Origin: Paenibacillus sp. BJ-4
Lineage (GTDB): Bacteria; Bacillota; Bacilli; Paenibacillales; Paenibacillaceae
Length of the DNA: 64,000 nt
Assembly: GCF_020404765.1 (NCBI RefSeq)
Contig: NZ_JAIVEM010000005.1
Location: 62,001-126,000, forward strand
Direction: 5' to 3'
This document shows, piece after piece, positions 16,326-24,122 of this stretch. Below the pieces are notes generated by a model. It saw only the letters and a list, made by a program, of their open reading frames with translations. It had not been told where the DNA came from and made no database searches. Numbering within the stretch: the stretch's first letter is position 1; every line of letters begins with the position of its first letter. The position numbers and the translations under genes were made by a program.

Positions 16326-17969
16326 GTGGCGGATCTTTTTACAGACCGTTTGAAGCTGAATTTGAGTGGTACAGGCGGAGAGTTGACACCGCAGCAATTG
16401 AACGACAACTTTAAAACCATTGAAAAAGAATTCATCCAACGTAGTGTAAACGCAAGCTGGTTTGGAGCCGTTGGTGACGGTGTTCAGGATGACACGGCAG
16501 CCTTGCAGGAATTGATTAATAAGACCCCCGATTATTCCATTCTTCAAATTCCCAGTGGACGATACAAAATAACCTCAACTCTTCACATTCGCAAGCAGGG
16601 CGTTCGTATTTTTGGCATCCATAAGGGCAGATACCGACAAGGTAAGGGAGTTACGTCCATTGAATTTTATGGTACGGGCCCTTGTTTTCAGATTGGAGAC
16701 GAGAGTCTTCCGTCATTTAGCGGTTTTCAAAATGTACAGTTTCATGACCTGTTGATCCGCTATGAAGGTACCGCCAGAGGCGCATTAAATAATCCGTTTT
16801 CACAGTCGGTGAAGCGCGGATATTATGGCAAAGGTACTGTAGGCATTCAGGATTGGAGGGGCGGCGGAGTTATTCTGGATAACGTATTGATTGAGCATTT
16901 TGAAACGGCTTTTTGGGGTTATGAAAGCGATGTGGATTTATTTAATTGCACGGAGATTAATTACAATAAGACAGGGATTCACTTGCAGAATAGAAGCTCA
17001 CAGTTTACAAGCATTGCGCTGTTTACATTGGGAAACGATACGGCGCTGGATCTGAATAGCTCCAACGGTGCCAGGTTTATGGCCAGTCAGCATATCAAAG
17101 ACGGAAGCTCAACGGATATCCCTATCCTAATTAATGATTTTATGAATGCTGAATTTATCGGCTGCTGGTTTGAGGGACTAAGTAGAGAGCATAAGGTGAC
17201 GGTGCCTTCTTTTATTCAGGTTGGTGCAACCAAGGAAACGAAAAACGTTGCCCTGCGCGACTCTATTTTGGCAATAGCGGACAAATACGATGACAGCCGA
17301 TCTGTGTGTAACTATTTTGTGGATGTGATCATTGGCAAAAAAGTTTTGGTGGACGAGGTGGGCGGTTATCCCCGTAATCTAAAGCAACTTATTTCGTTTT
17401 CTGGCAGCTCATCCACACAGCAGGTGACACTCCGTTCGCATTTGGATTTTAGCTACAGCAATAATCGTTATGATGAGAACAACGGGACAGGGCAGGCTTT
17501 GCTGCTGGTGGAGAAATATTCGGATAATGGAATTGAGCATTTGTATGAAACCTTCGTCAAAGCCTATCTGGGAGCAAGGCAATCTCTCTCTGCAGGTAGC
17601 TGGCAGAAGGTAAACTTCGATCAGGTTAATTATGATGACCTGACTGAATTTGATGCAGCAAGTAGTCGTTGGCAGGCCAAGCGGGCTGGGAAATACAGAA
17701 TACAAGTTTACATTTCGACCGATCCCCAGGTGGATGGCAATCGCACACGGCTCGCACTTTATTTGAATGATGAACAGGATACCGGAGGCTCGGCCTATGC
17801 CTATCTTGATGACAGGATTATGGGTGGAATGAACTATAGTGCTTTGAGTGGAGCGATTGAATTGAAGCTGGAGGCAAATTCTTTTATTGATATACGGGTG
17901 TTCAGTCAGAATCAAACAGATATTTTGCCAGGGGGAGGAATTACGTATCTCACCGTTAGCCGAATTTAA
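16326..17969 (+). CDS. Right-handed beta-helix (pectate-lyase_3-like) protein with tail-spike features
   Basis: A 547-residue protein. N-terminus MADLFTDRLKLNLSGTGGEL then LTPQQLNDNFKTIEKEF resembles phage-tail adaptor stretches. Next comes the Pectate_lyase_3 hallmark WFGAVGDGVQDDTAALQELI (residues 43-62) and IPSGRYKITSTLHI, starting a beta-helix of roughly 300 residues. The last ~130 residues (LGARQSLSAGSWQKVNFD, RAGKYRIQVYIS, ITYLTVSRI) look like a C1q/TNF-type jelly-roll trimerisation domain. No signal peptide is seen. Start is GTG at 16326 after GGGGGTG. Divergent from the O-antigen-ligase-like gene. It may bind or cut a polysaccharide; activity is unknown. Confidence 0.72.
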   Translation: MADLFTDRLKLNLSGTGGELTPQQLNDNFKTIEKEFIQRSVNASWFGAVGDGVQDDTAALQELINKTPDYSILQIPSGRYKITSTLHIRKQGVRIFGIHKGRYRQGKGVTSIEFYGTGPCFQIGDESLPSFSGFQNVQFHDLLIRYEGTARGALNNPFSQSVKRGYYGKGTVGIQDWRGGGVILDNVLIEHFETAFWGYESDVDLFNCTEINYNKTGIHLQNRSSQFTSIALFTLGNDTALDLNSSNGARFMASQHIKDGSSTDIPILINDFMNAEFIGCWFEGLSREHKVTVPSFIQVGATKETKNVALRDSILAIADKYDDSRSVCNYFVDVIIGKKVLVDEVGGYPRNLKQLISFSGSSSTQQVTLRSHLDFSYSNNRYDENNGTGQALLLVEKYSDNGIEHLYETFVKAYLGARQSLSAGSWQKVNFDQVNYDDLTEFDAASSRWQAKRAGKYRIQVYISTDPQVDGNRTRLALYLNDEQDTGGSAYAYLDDRIMGGMNYSALSGAIELKLEANSFIDIRVFSQNQTDILPGGGITYLTVSRI

Positions 17970-18020
17970 ACGATGATTATACAGATCATAGATGTTCTGT
18001 ATATAAAGTCTGGAAATTGC

Positions 18021-18045
18021 GCACCATGCTGACTCAGCTTGGTGC
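18021..18045 (+). terminator. Weak terminator-like hairpin after the beta-helix gene
   Basis: GCACCA (18021-18026) pairs with TGGTGC (18040-18045), extended by AGC/GCT-type pairs; only a short T-rich stretch follows. Confidence 0.45.
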
Positions 18046-18180
18046 TATTTGATGTTTTCAGCCATATGGAATATTTTTCATCCATTCTGACGACAATGGT
18101 TAGCAGCACGCGAATAGGCCGGAGGGATAAGTATACGGGCTCCGGTGCTTTCCGCCAATATGTTGAGGAGGGAACCGATT

Positions 18181-19374
18181 GTGAAGAAAAAAGTGGTGGC
18201 GTTTATTCTGGCTTGTCTCGTGGCCTTGACTGCTGTCCCCGTCGGCGGTTGGGCCGAAGAAAGTAAACCTGAAAGCAAACCCAAAGAGGGCTCAGCGGCG
18301 GAACTGGCTCCTGAGGCTCACTCGGCAATCCTGATGGATGCAGATACGGGTACAGTTATTTATGAAAAAAACAGTCGTGAAAAGCTTCCTCCAGCAAGCA
18401 TCACCAAAATCATGACGATGTTGCTAACGATGGAAGCTATTGATAACGGCAAGCTCAAGCTAACCGATAAAGTGCGGGCCAGTGAATATGCATCTTCAAT
18501 GGGCGGATCACAAATTTTCCTGGAGCCGGGAGAAGAAATGACGGTCGACGAGATGTTGAAGGGAATTGCGATGGCTTCCGGGAACGATGCTTCCGTGGCC
18601 ATGGCTGAGAAAATTGCAGGATCTGAGCAGGCTTTTGTCGAGATGATGAATGCCAAGGTGCAGCAGCTTGGACTCAAGGATACTCATTTTGCCAATTGCA
18701 ACGGTTTACCAGTAAAAAATCACTATTCTTCTGCGCATGATATTGCGGTTATGAGCCGGGAGCTGTTGAAATATCCGCAGATTACGAAGTATACAGGAGC
18801 ATATCAGGACTACTTGCGCAAATCCTCGGTCAAACCCTTTTGGCTGGTGAATACCAATAAGCTTGTGCGCTTCTATACCGGAGCAGACGGGCTGAAAACA
18901 GGCTATACGTCGGAAGCGAAGTTTTGTCTTTCCGCTACCGCGAAGCGTGATGGCTTGCGCGTCGTAGCCGTCGTGCTAGGTGAACCGAATACCAAGATAC
19001 GCAACAATGAAGTGTCATCGATGTTCGACTACGCCTTTTCTCAATATACAATGAAATCTATCTACAAGCCGGGTGACTTGCTGGGAAGCGTAAAAGTTGA
19101 AAAAGGTGTATTGCCGGAATTAAAAATTCAGGCAGATCGCTCCTACAGTGTGCTGGTGAAAAAAGGCGGAACCCAACAAACATTGCGTCATGAGCTGCAA
19201 CTGGCCCCAAGCCTTAAAGCTCCGGTCCGCGCAGGTGATCCGGTCGGCAAGCTGGTTGTCTATCAAGATGGTCACCGGCTGAAGGAATTTAACATCACTT
19301 CGCCAGTAGCAATCGAGAAGGCCGGATGGTGGAAATTGTTAAAACGTACCATGTCGAACCTATTTTCTTTGTAG
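18181..19374 (+). CDS. dacF: D-alanyl-D-alanine carboxypeptidase DacF
   Basis: Penicillin-binding peptidase that trims pentapeptide side chains in the forespore (397 aa). Signal peptide MKKKVVAFILACLVALTAVP, then the SxxK active site PASITK (Ser73, Lys76), the SGN motif MASGNDASV and the KTG motif LKTGYTSEAK, and the C-terminal PBP5-type beta domain. The GTG at 18181 follows AGGAGGGAA; a start at 18145 would spoil the signal peptide. It lies upstream of spoIIAA as in B. subtilis, where dacF is sigma-F dependent; I found no good sigma-F site in the 130 bases upstream. A second such enzyme, dacB, is encoded at 36.7 kb. Confidence 0.93.
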   Translation: MKKKVVAFILACLVALTAVPVGGWAEESKPESKPKEGSAAELAPEAHSAILMDADTGTVIYEKNSREKLPPASITKIMTMLLTMEAIDNGKLKLTDKVRASEYASSMGGSQIFLEPGEEMTVDEMLKGIAMASGNDASVAMAEKIAGSEQAFVEMMNAKVQQLGLKDTHFANCNGLPVKNHYSSAHDIAVMSRELLKYPQITKYTGAYQDYLRKSSVKPFWLVNTNKLVRFYTGADGLKTGYTSEAKFCLSATAKRDGLRVVAVVLGEPNTKIRNNEVSSMFDYAFSQYTMKSIYKPGDLLGSVKVEKGVLPELKIQADRSYSVLVKKGGTQQTLRHELQLAPSLKAPVRAGDPVGKLVVYQDGHRLKEFNITSPVAIEKAGWWKLLKRTMSNLFSL

Positions 19375-19399
19375 ATTTTACGGGGTTTTCTTCTAGTTT

Positions 19400-19438
19400 T
19401 GTCGGAGGGCAGGAATCGTCTGCGATTGCGTAGAAATC
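19400..19438 (+). promoter_or_regulatory. Sigma-H-like promoter and 0A box of the spoIIA operon
   Basis: GCAGGAATC (19409-19417), 12-base spacer, GTAGAAATC (19430-19438) fit the sigma-H pattern RNAGGAWWW-12-RNNGAATWW with one -10 mismatch. TGTCGGA at 19400-19406 is one mismatch from the Spo0A box TGNCGAA. spoIIA is sigma-H and Spo0A-P dependent in B. subtilis. Confidence 0.7.
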
Positions 19439-19470
19439 CTTGTCCAAGACGGGGAGGAGAGTGAGTAAGC

Positions 19471-19824
19471 ATGAACCTGCAAATTGAAATGGAGCATCAC
19501 CGGGGGGTACTGATTGTAAGACTGTCCGGTGAGCTTGATCACCATACTTCGGACATGGTCCGCATGCAAATGGATGAGGCGATTCAACGTCGGCAATGCG
19601 AGCATATCGTACTCAGCTTGAAGAATCTTCAGTTTATGGACAGCTCCGGACTTGGCGTTATTCTGGGGCGGTATAAGCTGATCAAGCAAAAGGGCGGGAA
19701 AATGGCAGTTTGTGATGTTAATCCGCCAGTATATCGACTACTGGAGATGTCGGGGTTGTTTAAGATTATGCCTATCTATGACAACGAGGGAAATGCGCTC
19801 ACGGAACTGGAGGTCGTATCATGA
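19471..19824 (+). CDS. spoIIAA: Anti-sigma F factor antagonist SpoIIAA
   Basis: STAS-domain protein (117 aa) that frees sigma F in the forespore by binding SpoIIAB; it is inactivated by phosphorylation. The target serine sits in [16 protein letters not shown] at Ser58, the same number as in B. subtilis. The first strand [20 protein letters not shown] and [16 protein letters not shown] are typical. GGGGAGGAGAG precedes the ATG. It overlaps spoIIAB by 4 bases (ATGA), so the two are translationally coupled. Confidence 0.96.
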
Positions 19825-20276
19825 GAGAAGGCACGGGAAACAATTTCATGAGCTTGCAGTTTGCCGCCAAATCCGAGAATGAAGCTTTTGCCCGCGTGGC
19901 TGTTGCAGCCTTTATTTCCAGGCTTGACCCTACAATGGATGAGTTGAGTGACTTGAAAACCGTGGTGTCTGAAGCGGTGACAAACAGTATTATTCACGGG
20001 TATGACAGTGATCCGTCAGGTGTCGTAACGATTAAAGTCGGCATTGAAGCGGACGTGATTACGCTGGTTGTTGAAGACGCAGGACGGGGAATCGAGGATC
20101 TGGAGCTGGCCAAGCAGCCTTTGTATACATCCAAACCTGAGCTGGAACGCTCGGGTATGGGATTTACCATTATGGAAAACTTCATGGATGAGTTTGAGGC
20201 AGTCAGTGAGCCGGGCGGAGGCACGTCGGTCCGGATGAAGAAAAGGATTGAATCCAAGAAAGCTTTATACAATTAG
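19821..20276 (+). CDS. spoIIAB: Anti-sigma F factor and serine kinase SpoIIAB
   Basis: GHKL-fold kinase (151 aa) that holds sigma F inactive and phosphorylates SpoIIAA. Seen: [20 protein letters not shown] at the N-terminus, the N-box [13 protein letters not shown], the G1 box [10 protein letters not shown] and the G2 box [16 protein letters not shown]. The start ATG at 19821 overlaps the spoIIAA stop. It is the middle gene of the spoIIA operon, 11 bases before sigF. Confidence 0.96.
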
Positions 20277-20287
20277 GGGTTGATCCT

Positions 20288-21043
20288 ATGGAAGCAGGAG
20301 GAAAAAAAACTTCACATAGCTATTTGGAGGATGCGGAAGTCAAGCGGCTCATTGCGCTAAGTCAATCTGGTGATAATGATGCCCGTGAGACGTTGGTCAA
20401 TAGTAATATCCGGCTCGTTTGGTCTGTCGTGCAGCGCTTTATGAACCGGGGATATGAACCTGACGATCTTTTTCAAATTGGTTGCATTGGTTTGTTAAAA
20501 TCGGTGGATAAATTTGATCTCAGCTATGAAGTCAAATTTTCAACCTATGCGGTACCGATGATTATTGGTGAGATTCAACGTTTTCTTCGTGATGACGGGA
20601 CACTCAAGGTTAGCCGTTCCCTGAAGGAGACGGCCAATAAGGTTCGCAAAATGAAGGACGAGCTTTCCAAACGGCTTAACCGCCTGCCTACGGTTAAGGA
20701 AGTTGCCGATGAGCTGGGAGTCACGCCAGAGGATGTTGTTTTTGCGCAGGAGGCGAATAAGCCGCCTACCTCTATTCACGAAACGGTGTTCGAAAATGAC
20801 GGCGACCCTATCACGCTCATGGACCAGATTGCTGACGAATCACAGGAACGATGGTTCGACAAGCTGGCACTAAATGAGGCCATCGGCGGACTTTCCGAGC
20901 GGGAACGGTTAATTGTATACCTGCGTTATTACCGCGATCAGACCCAGTCGGAGGTTGCAAGTCGGCTTGGTATTTCCCAGGTGCAGGTATCTCGGCTGGA
21001 AAAAAAGATTTTGCAGCTGATTCGCGATCAGATTGCCCAATAA
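20288..21043 (+). CDS. sigF: RNA polymerase sigma-F factor (SpoIIAC)
   Basis: First forespore-specific sigma factor (251 aa). Region 2 contains NSNIRLVWSVVQRFMNRGYE and DDLFQIGCIGLLKSVDKFD; region 2.3-2.4 FSTYAVPMIIGEIQRFLRDD; region 3 RSLKETANKVRKMKDEL; region 4 ends with SERERLIVYLRYYRDQTQ and the helix-turn-helix VASRLGISQVQVSRLEK. Length and sequence match SigF rather than SigG by its spoIIA context. A terminator follows. Confidence 0.96.
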   Translation: MEAGGKKTSHSYLEDAEVKRLIALSQSGDNDARETLVNSNIRLVWSVVQRFMNRGYEPDDLFQIGCIGLLKSVDKFDLSYEVKFSTYAVPMIIGEIQRFLRDDGTLKVSRSLKETANKVRKMKDELSKRLNRLPTVKEVADELGVTPEDVVFAQEANKPPTSIHETVFENDGDPITLMDQIADESQERWFDKLALNEAIGGLSERERLIVYLRYYRDQTQSEVASRLGISQVQVSRLEKKILQLIRDQIAQ

Positions 21044-21087
21044 TAGCAGTCAGGATTTTGCGAAATCCTTTTGCTTACGTGAATCTA

Positions 21088-21132
21088 AAGAGTATTCCAA
21101 AGCCATTCTAATGGCGTGGGATACTCTTTTTT
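21088..21132 (+). terminator. Terminator after sigF
   Basis: AAGAGTAT (21088-21095) pairs with ATACTCTT (21121-21128) around an inner GCCATT/AATGGC stem; TTTTTT follows. Confidence 0.88.
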
Positions 21133-21156
21133 GCGTGGGAAAAAGGATGAGACGAA

Positions 21157-21186
21157 GAATAGGTTTCCTTGCTTCGTTCCATAATA
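21157..21186 (+). promoter_or_regulatory. Sigma-G-like promoter of the spoVA genes
   Basis: GAATA (21157-21161), 18-base spacer, CATAATA (21180-21186): a full match to the sigma-G pattern GHATR-18-CATNHTA, 33 bases before the spoVAA ATG. Forespore-specific expression is expected for spoVA. Confidence 0.72.
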
Positions 21187-21218
21187 ATCGGTAATTACGA
21201 GGATAAGGAGGGGATCGG

Positions 21219-21872
21219 ATGACTCATAATCCGGCTCCTACAGTGGCTCCTATAGTTTACTTGCGGCTCCGCAGCCGTGTACGCATGATACAAGGACAGG
21301 ACTTGCATTTGGGAGATGTAGCCCACCTGCTGGCCGATCCTGAATGGGAAAACGAGCTGCTTAAACTTGTTCTCAAGCGGCCGCAGAAGCAGGACGGCAA
21401 TTTGATACTGGTAGACATGCTGCAGATCATTTCCAAAATTAGAGAACATATTCCGGGCGTCGTAGTTGAATCTCTTGGCAAGCCGCATGTGCTTGTGGAA
21501 CTCGTGGAGAAGCCCCGCAAGCCATCCAAAATACTGTTTGTTTTGGTATGGGTGCTTCTGTTTTTTGGCTCTGCATTAACGATTATGAATTTTCACGCTG
21601 ACGTCAGCATGATGGAGGTACAGGTTCGGATTGTAGAGATGATTACGGGACATAAGGATGAGCATCCGTATCTGTTTCAAATTGCATACTCGATCGGCAT
21701 CGGTTTTGGCATGATCATATTCTTCAATCACTTGTTCCAAAAAAAATGGAACGAGGAGCCGACGCCGCTAGAGGTAGAAATGTATCTGTATCAGGAAAAT
21801 GTGGATCAGTACGTTGTGGCGGAGGAGTATGAAAAGATGGCCCGCCTGCATTCAAAGGATAAGCAGCCATGA
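21219..21872 (+). CDS. spoVAA: Stage V sporulation protein AA
   Basis: Component encoded with the spore dipicolinic-acid channel operon (217 aa). An N-terminal soluble part (APIVYLRLRSRVRMIQGQDL) is followed by two transmembrane helices (ILFVLVWVLLFFGSALTIM and IGIGFGMIIFFNHLF). The stretch WNEEPTPLEVEMYLYQEN near the C-terminus is typical of SpoVAA. AAGGAGGGGATC precedes the ATG. It overlaps spoVAB by 4 bases. Confidence 0.9.
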   Translation: MTHNPAPTVAPIVYLRLRSRVRMIQGQDLHLGDVAHLLADPEWENELLKLVLKRPQKQDGNLILVDMLQIISKIREHIPGVVVESLGKPHVLVELVEKPRKPSKILFVLVWVLLFFGSALTIMNFHADVSMMEVQVRIVEMITGHKDEHPYLFQIAYSIGIGFGMIIFFNHLFQKKWNEEPTPLEVEMYLYQENVDQYVVAEEYEKMARLHSKDKQP

Positions 21873-22291
21873 CATTTGTACAGGGTACGCTGCAGATTAT
21901 TTTGGGCATTGCTGGAGGTCTGGCAGTAGGTAGTGGCGTAATCGCGTTTTTTATTGTGCTGGACATCATGCCACGATTGGCACAGCTCACCCGTACGTAT
22001 AAGAAATCACGTGCATACGAAAAGGCGATGGTCTTAGGTTCCGTGGTGGGAACGGTGGCTGATTTTTGGGATATTTACTTGCCACTCCCTAAAATACTCA
22101 CATGGATACCGGGTTTATTCTGTGGATTGTTTATTGGTTTGCTCGCTGCAGCCTTAACAGAAGTATTAAATCTCCTGCCCATACTTGCCAAGAGGCTCCA
22201 TATGTCCGTGTATATGTTTGGCCTGCTAATGGCGATGGTCCTTGGTAAGGTAACGGGTTCCTTATTTGACTGGTTTGTATACAACCGATAA
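21869..22291 (+). CDS. spoVAB: Stage V sporulation protein AB
   Basis: A 140-residue integral membrane protein with four hydrophobic segments (IILGIAGGLAVGSGVIAFFI, then VLGSVVGTVADFWD, FCGLFIGLLAAALTEVLN and FGLLMAMVLGKVTGSLFDW). It matches SpoVAB in size and place after spoVAA. ATGA overlap with spoVAA indicates translational coupling. In B. subtilis spoVAC-AD-AE come next; here spoVAF follows after 26 bases. Confidence 0.9.
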   Translation: MTFVQGTLQIILGIAGGLAVGSGVIAFFIVLDIMPRLAQLTRTYKKSRAYEKAMVLGSVVGTVADFWDIYLPLPKILTWIPGLFCGLFIGLLAAALTEVLNLLPILAKRLHMSVYMFGLLMAMVLGKVTGSLFDWFVYNR

Positions 22292-22317
22292 CAACGAAAG
22301 CAGAGGGGGCAAACGCT

Positions 22318-24012
22318 ATGGATCATAGAGCAGATCAAGAACATCAGGAGCATCAACAGGCAGGCGGAGCGATAGGAAGAGATACTAATACGGACGATGA
22401 AGGGTTAAGCTCGTGGAAGCAAAAGCAGGAGCAGGAAGCGGAACACCTTAAGCATAAAAAAGAAAGTGAGCGTTCTGATAACGTAGAGGAGTCTGTTCGT
22501 TACTGGCAGGTTGAGGATGATATATCGCCAAGGATAAAGGATAATCGCGAAACACTCAAAATGGTATTGGGTCTGGGAGAGACCTTTGATGTGGTGTTCA
22601 GGGAAATGACTACAGGTGGGCGTCATATTGGATATTTGTTCCTGAATACTTTTGCCAAGGATCAGATTATGCTTGAGGTGCTAAAGCGGCTCACCTATCT
22701 GACGCCGGATGATCTGTCTTCAGATGGATTGCAGGCATATTTTGAATATTATATCCCACATATTCAAGTGGAAAAGACGGACAAAATGTCGGTTGTTATC
22801 AACAAGGTACTAGCTGGCTATAGCGCCTTTTTTATGGAAGGCGAGCGCTTTTCCGTCATTCTGGATACCCGGAATTACCCGGTGCGCAGTCCGGAGGAGC
22901 CTTCGTTGGAGCGTGTCGTTCGTGGTTCCCGTGATGGATTTACCGAAACGATGCTTACGAATGTTGGGCTGGTGCGCCGTCGTTTGCGGGACCCCGGACT
23001 TAAATTTGAAGCTATGCAGGTTGGACGTCGAACCCGGACGGACGTTTGCTTGGGCTACATTGATGATATCGTGGATAAAGTCATGGTGGATAATGTACGC
23101 GACAAAATTAAAAACGTCAATCTAGACGGAATTCCACTGGCGGATAAGCAATTAGAGGAGACGATTATCAATAAAGGCTGGAATCCATATCCATTGGTGC
23201 GATATTCGGAGCGACCAGATGTCGTGGCTTCGCATATTATGGAAGGAAGACTCGTTATTTTCGTCGATACCTCACCCAGTGTAATGATCTTGCCAACCAC
23301 TTTTTTTGACTTGTGTCAGCATGCGGAAGAAAATCGGCAGACGGCATTTATGGGAAGCTATTTGCGTTGGGTACGCTTTATAGGGATCTTCGCCTCGATG
23401 TTTCTGCTTCCGATGTGGCTGCTTATGGTCATCAATCCCGAACTAAAACCGGCATTTCTCGATTTTATCGGTCCTCAAAAGCAAGCTCACCTACCACTGA
23501 TCGCCCAGTTTATCATCGTGGAGCTAGGGGTCGATCTCATGCGTATGGCGGCAGTTCATACCCCTACACCGCTGGCTTCCGCTATGGGCTTGATCGCTGC
23601 CATTCTGGTCGGAGATATAGCAGTCAAGACGGGGCTGTTTGTCAACGAGGTTGTGCTGTACATGGCTTTAGCTGCTATCGGAATGTTCGCAACACCGAGC
23701 TATGAGTTAGGATTGGCCAATAGACTGATTCGGCTATTTCTACTGATCGCTGTAGCTATTTTCCATGTTCCGGGCTTTGTCATAGGCACGACGGTGATCA
23801 TTTTGATGCTGACGCTGCATCGGTCATACAACTCTTCTTACTTGTGGCCGTTTATTCCTTTTAATGCTAAGGCGTTAGCTTCCATTTTGTTCCGTATGCC
23901 TGTACTCGATGCGCCTAACCGCCCGTCATTTAACAAAACGAGGGACAATACGCGTATGCCCCATACGGATGCCAATACAGATTCGGACTCAGGCAATGGA
24001 CAGGAACATTAA
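22318..24012 (+). CDS. spoVAF: Spore membrane protein SpoVAF (GerA-family A subunit)
   Basis: A 564-residue protein. The first ~70 residues are hydrophilic and charged (EHQEHQQAGG, KQKQEQEAEHLKHKK), longer than in B. subtilis. The soluble GerA domain (about 85-370) contains FREMTTGGRHIGYLFLNTF and GRRTRTDVCLGYIDDI; it is followed by about five transmembrane helices and a hydrophilic tail. Motifs VFVDTSPSVMILP and SPEEPSLERVVRGSRDGF are classic GerA family. SpoVAF localises to the spore inner membrane with FigP/GerA-type proteins and affects germination. AGAGGGGGC precedes the ATG. Confidence 0.9.
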   Translation: MDHRADQEHQEHQQAGGAIGRDTNTDDEGLSSWKQKQEQEAEHLKHKKESERSDNVEESVRYWQVEDDISPRIKDNRETLKMVLGLGETFDVVFREMTTGGRHIGYLFLNTFAKDQIMLEVLKRLTYLTPDDLSSDGLQAYFEYYIPHIQVEKTDKMSVVINKVLAGYSAFFMEGERFSVILDTRNYPVRSPEEPSLERVVRGSRDGFTETMLTNVGLVRRRLRDPGLKFEAMQVGRRTRTDVCLGYIDDIVDKVMVDNVRDKIKNVNLDGIPLADKQLEETIINKGWNPYPLVRYSERPDVVASHIMEGRLVIFVDTSPSVMILPTTFFDLCQHAEENRQTAFMGSYLRWVRFIGIFASMFLLPMWLLMVINPELKPAFLDFIGPQKQAHLPLIAQFIIVELGVDLMRMAAVHTPTPLASAMGLIAAILVGDIAVKTGLFVNEVVLYMALAAIGMFATPSYELGLANRLIRLFLLIAVAIFHVPGFVIGTTVIILMLTLHRSYNSSYLWPFIPFNAKALASILFRMPVLDAPNRPSFNKTRDNTRMPHTDANTDSDSGNGQEH

Positions 24013-24037
24013 TCTAAATGATCTGCATAAAAATCCA

Positions 24038-24065
24038 TTGTTCTTGATGTTTTTTTTGCTATACT
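24038..24065 (+). promoter_or_regulatory. Candidate sigma-A promoter of lysA
   Basis: TTGTTC (24038-24043), 16-base spacer, TATACT (24060-24065), 57 bases before the lysA ATG. Confidence 0.5.
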
Positions 24066-24122
24066 GGTGTAAACATTCGATGGAATATGACTAGCTTGTT
24101 CCAGAAAGAGAGGCGCCAGAAC

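Noticed and set aside
14951..18000. Prophage or transposon as explanation of the O-antigen-ligase/beta-helix pair
   Set aside because: No integrase, transposase, terminase, tail or inverted-repeat ends were seen around it; the pair is reported as an insertion of unknown origin.
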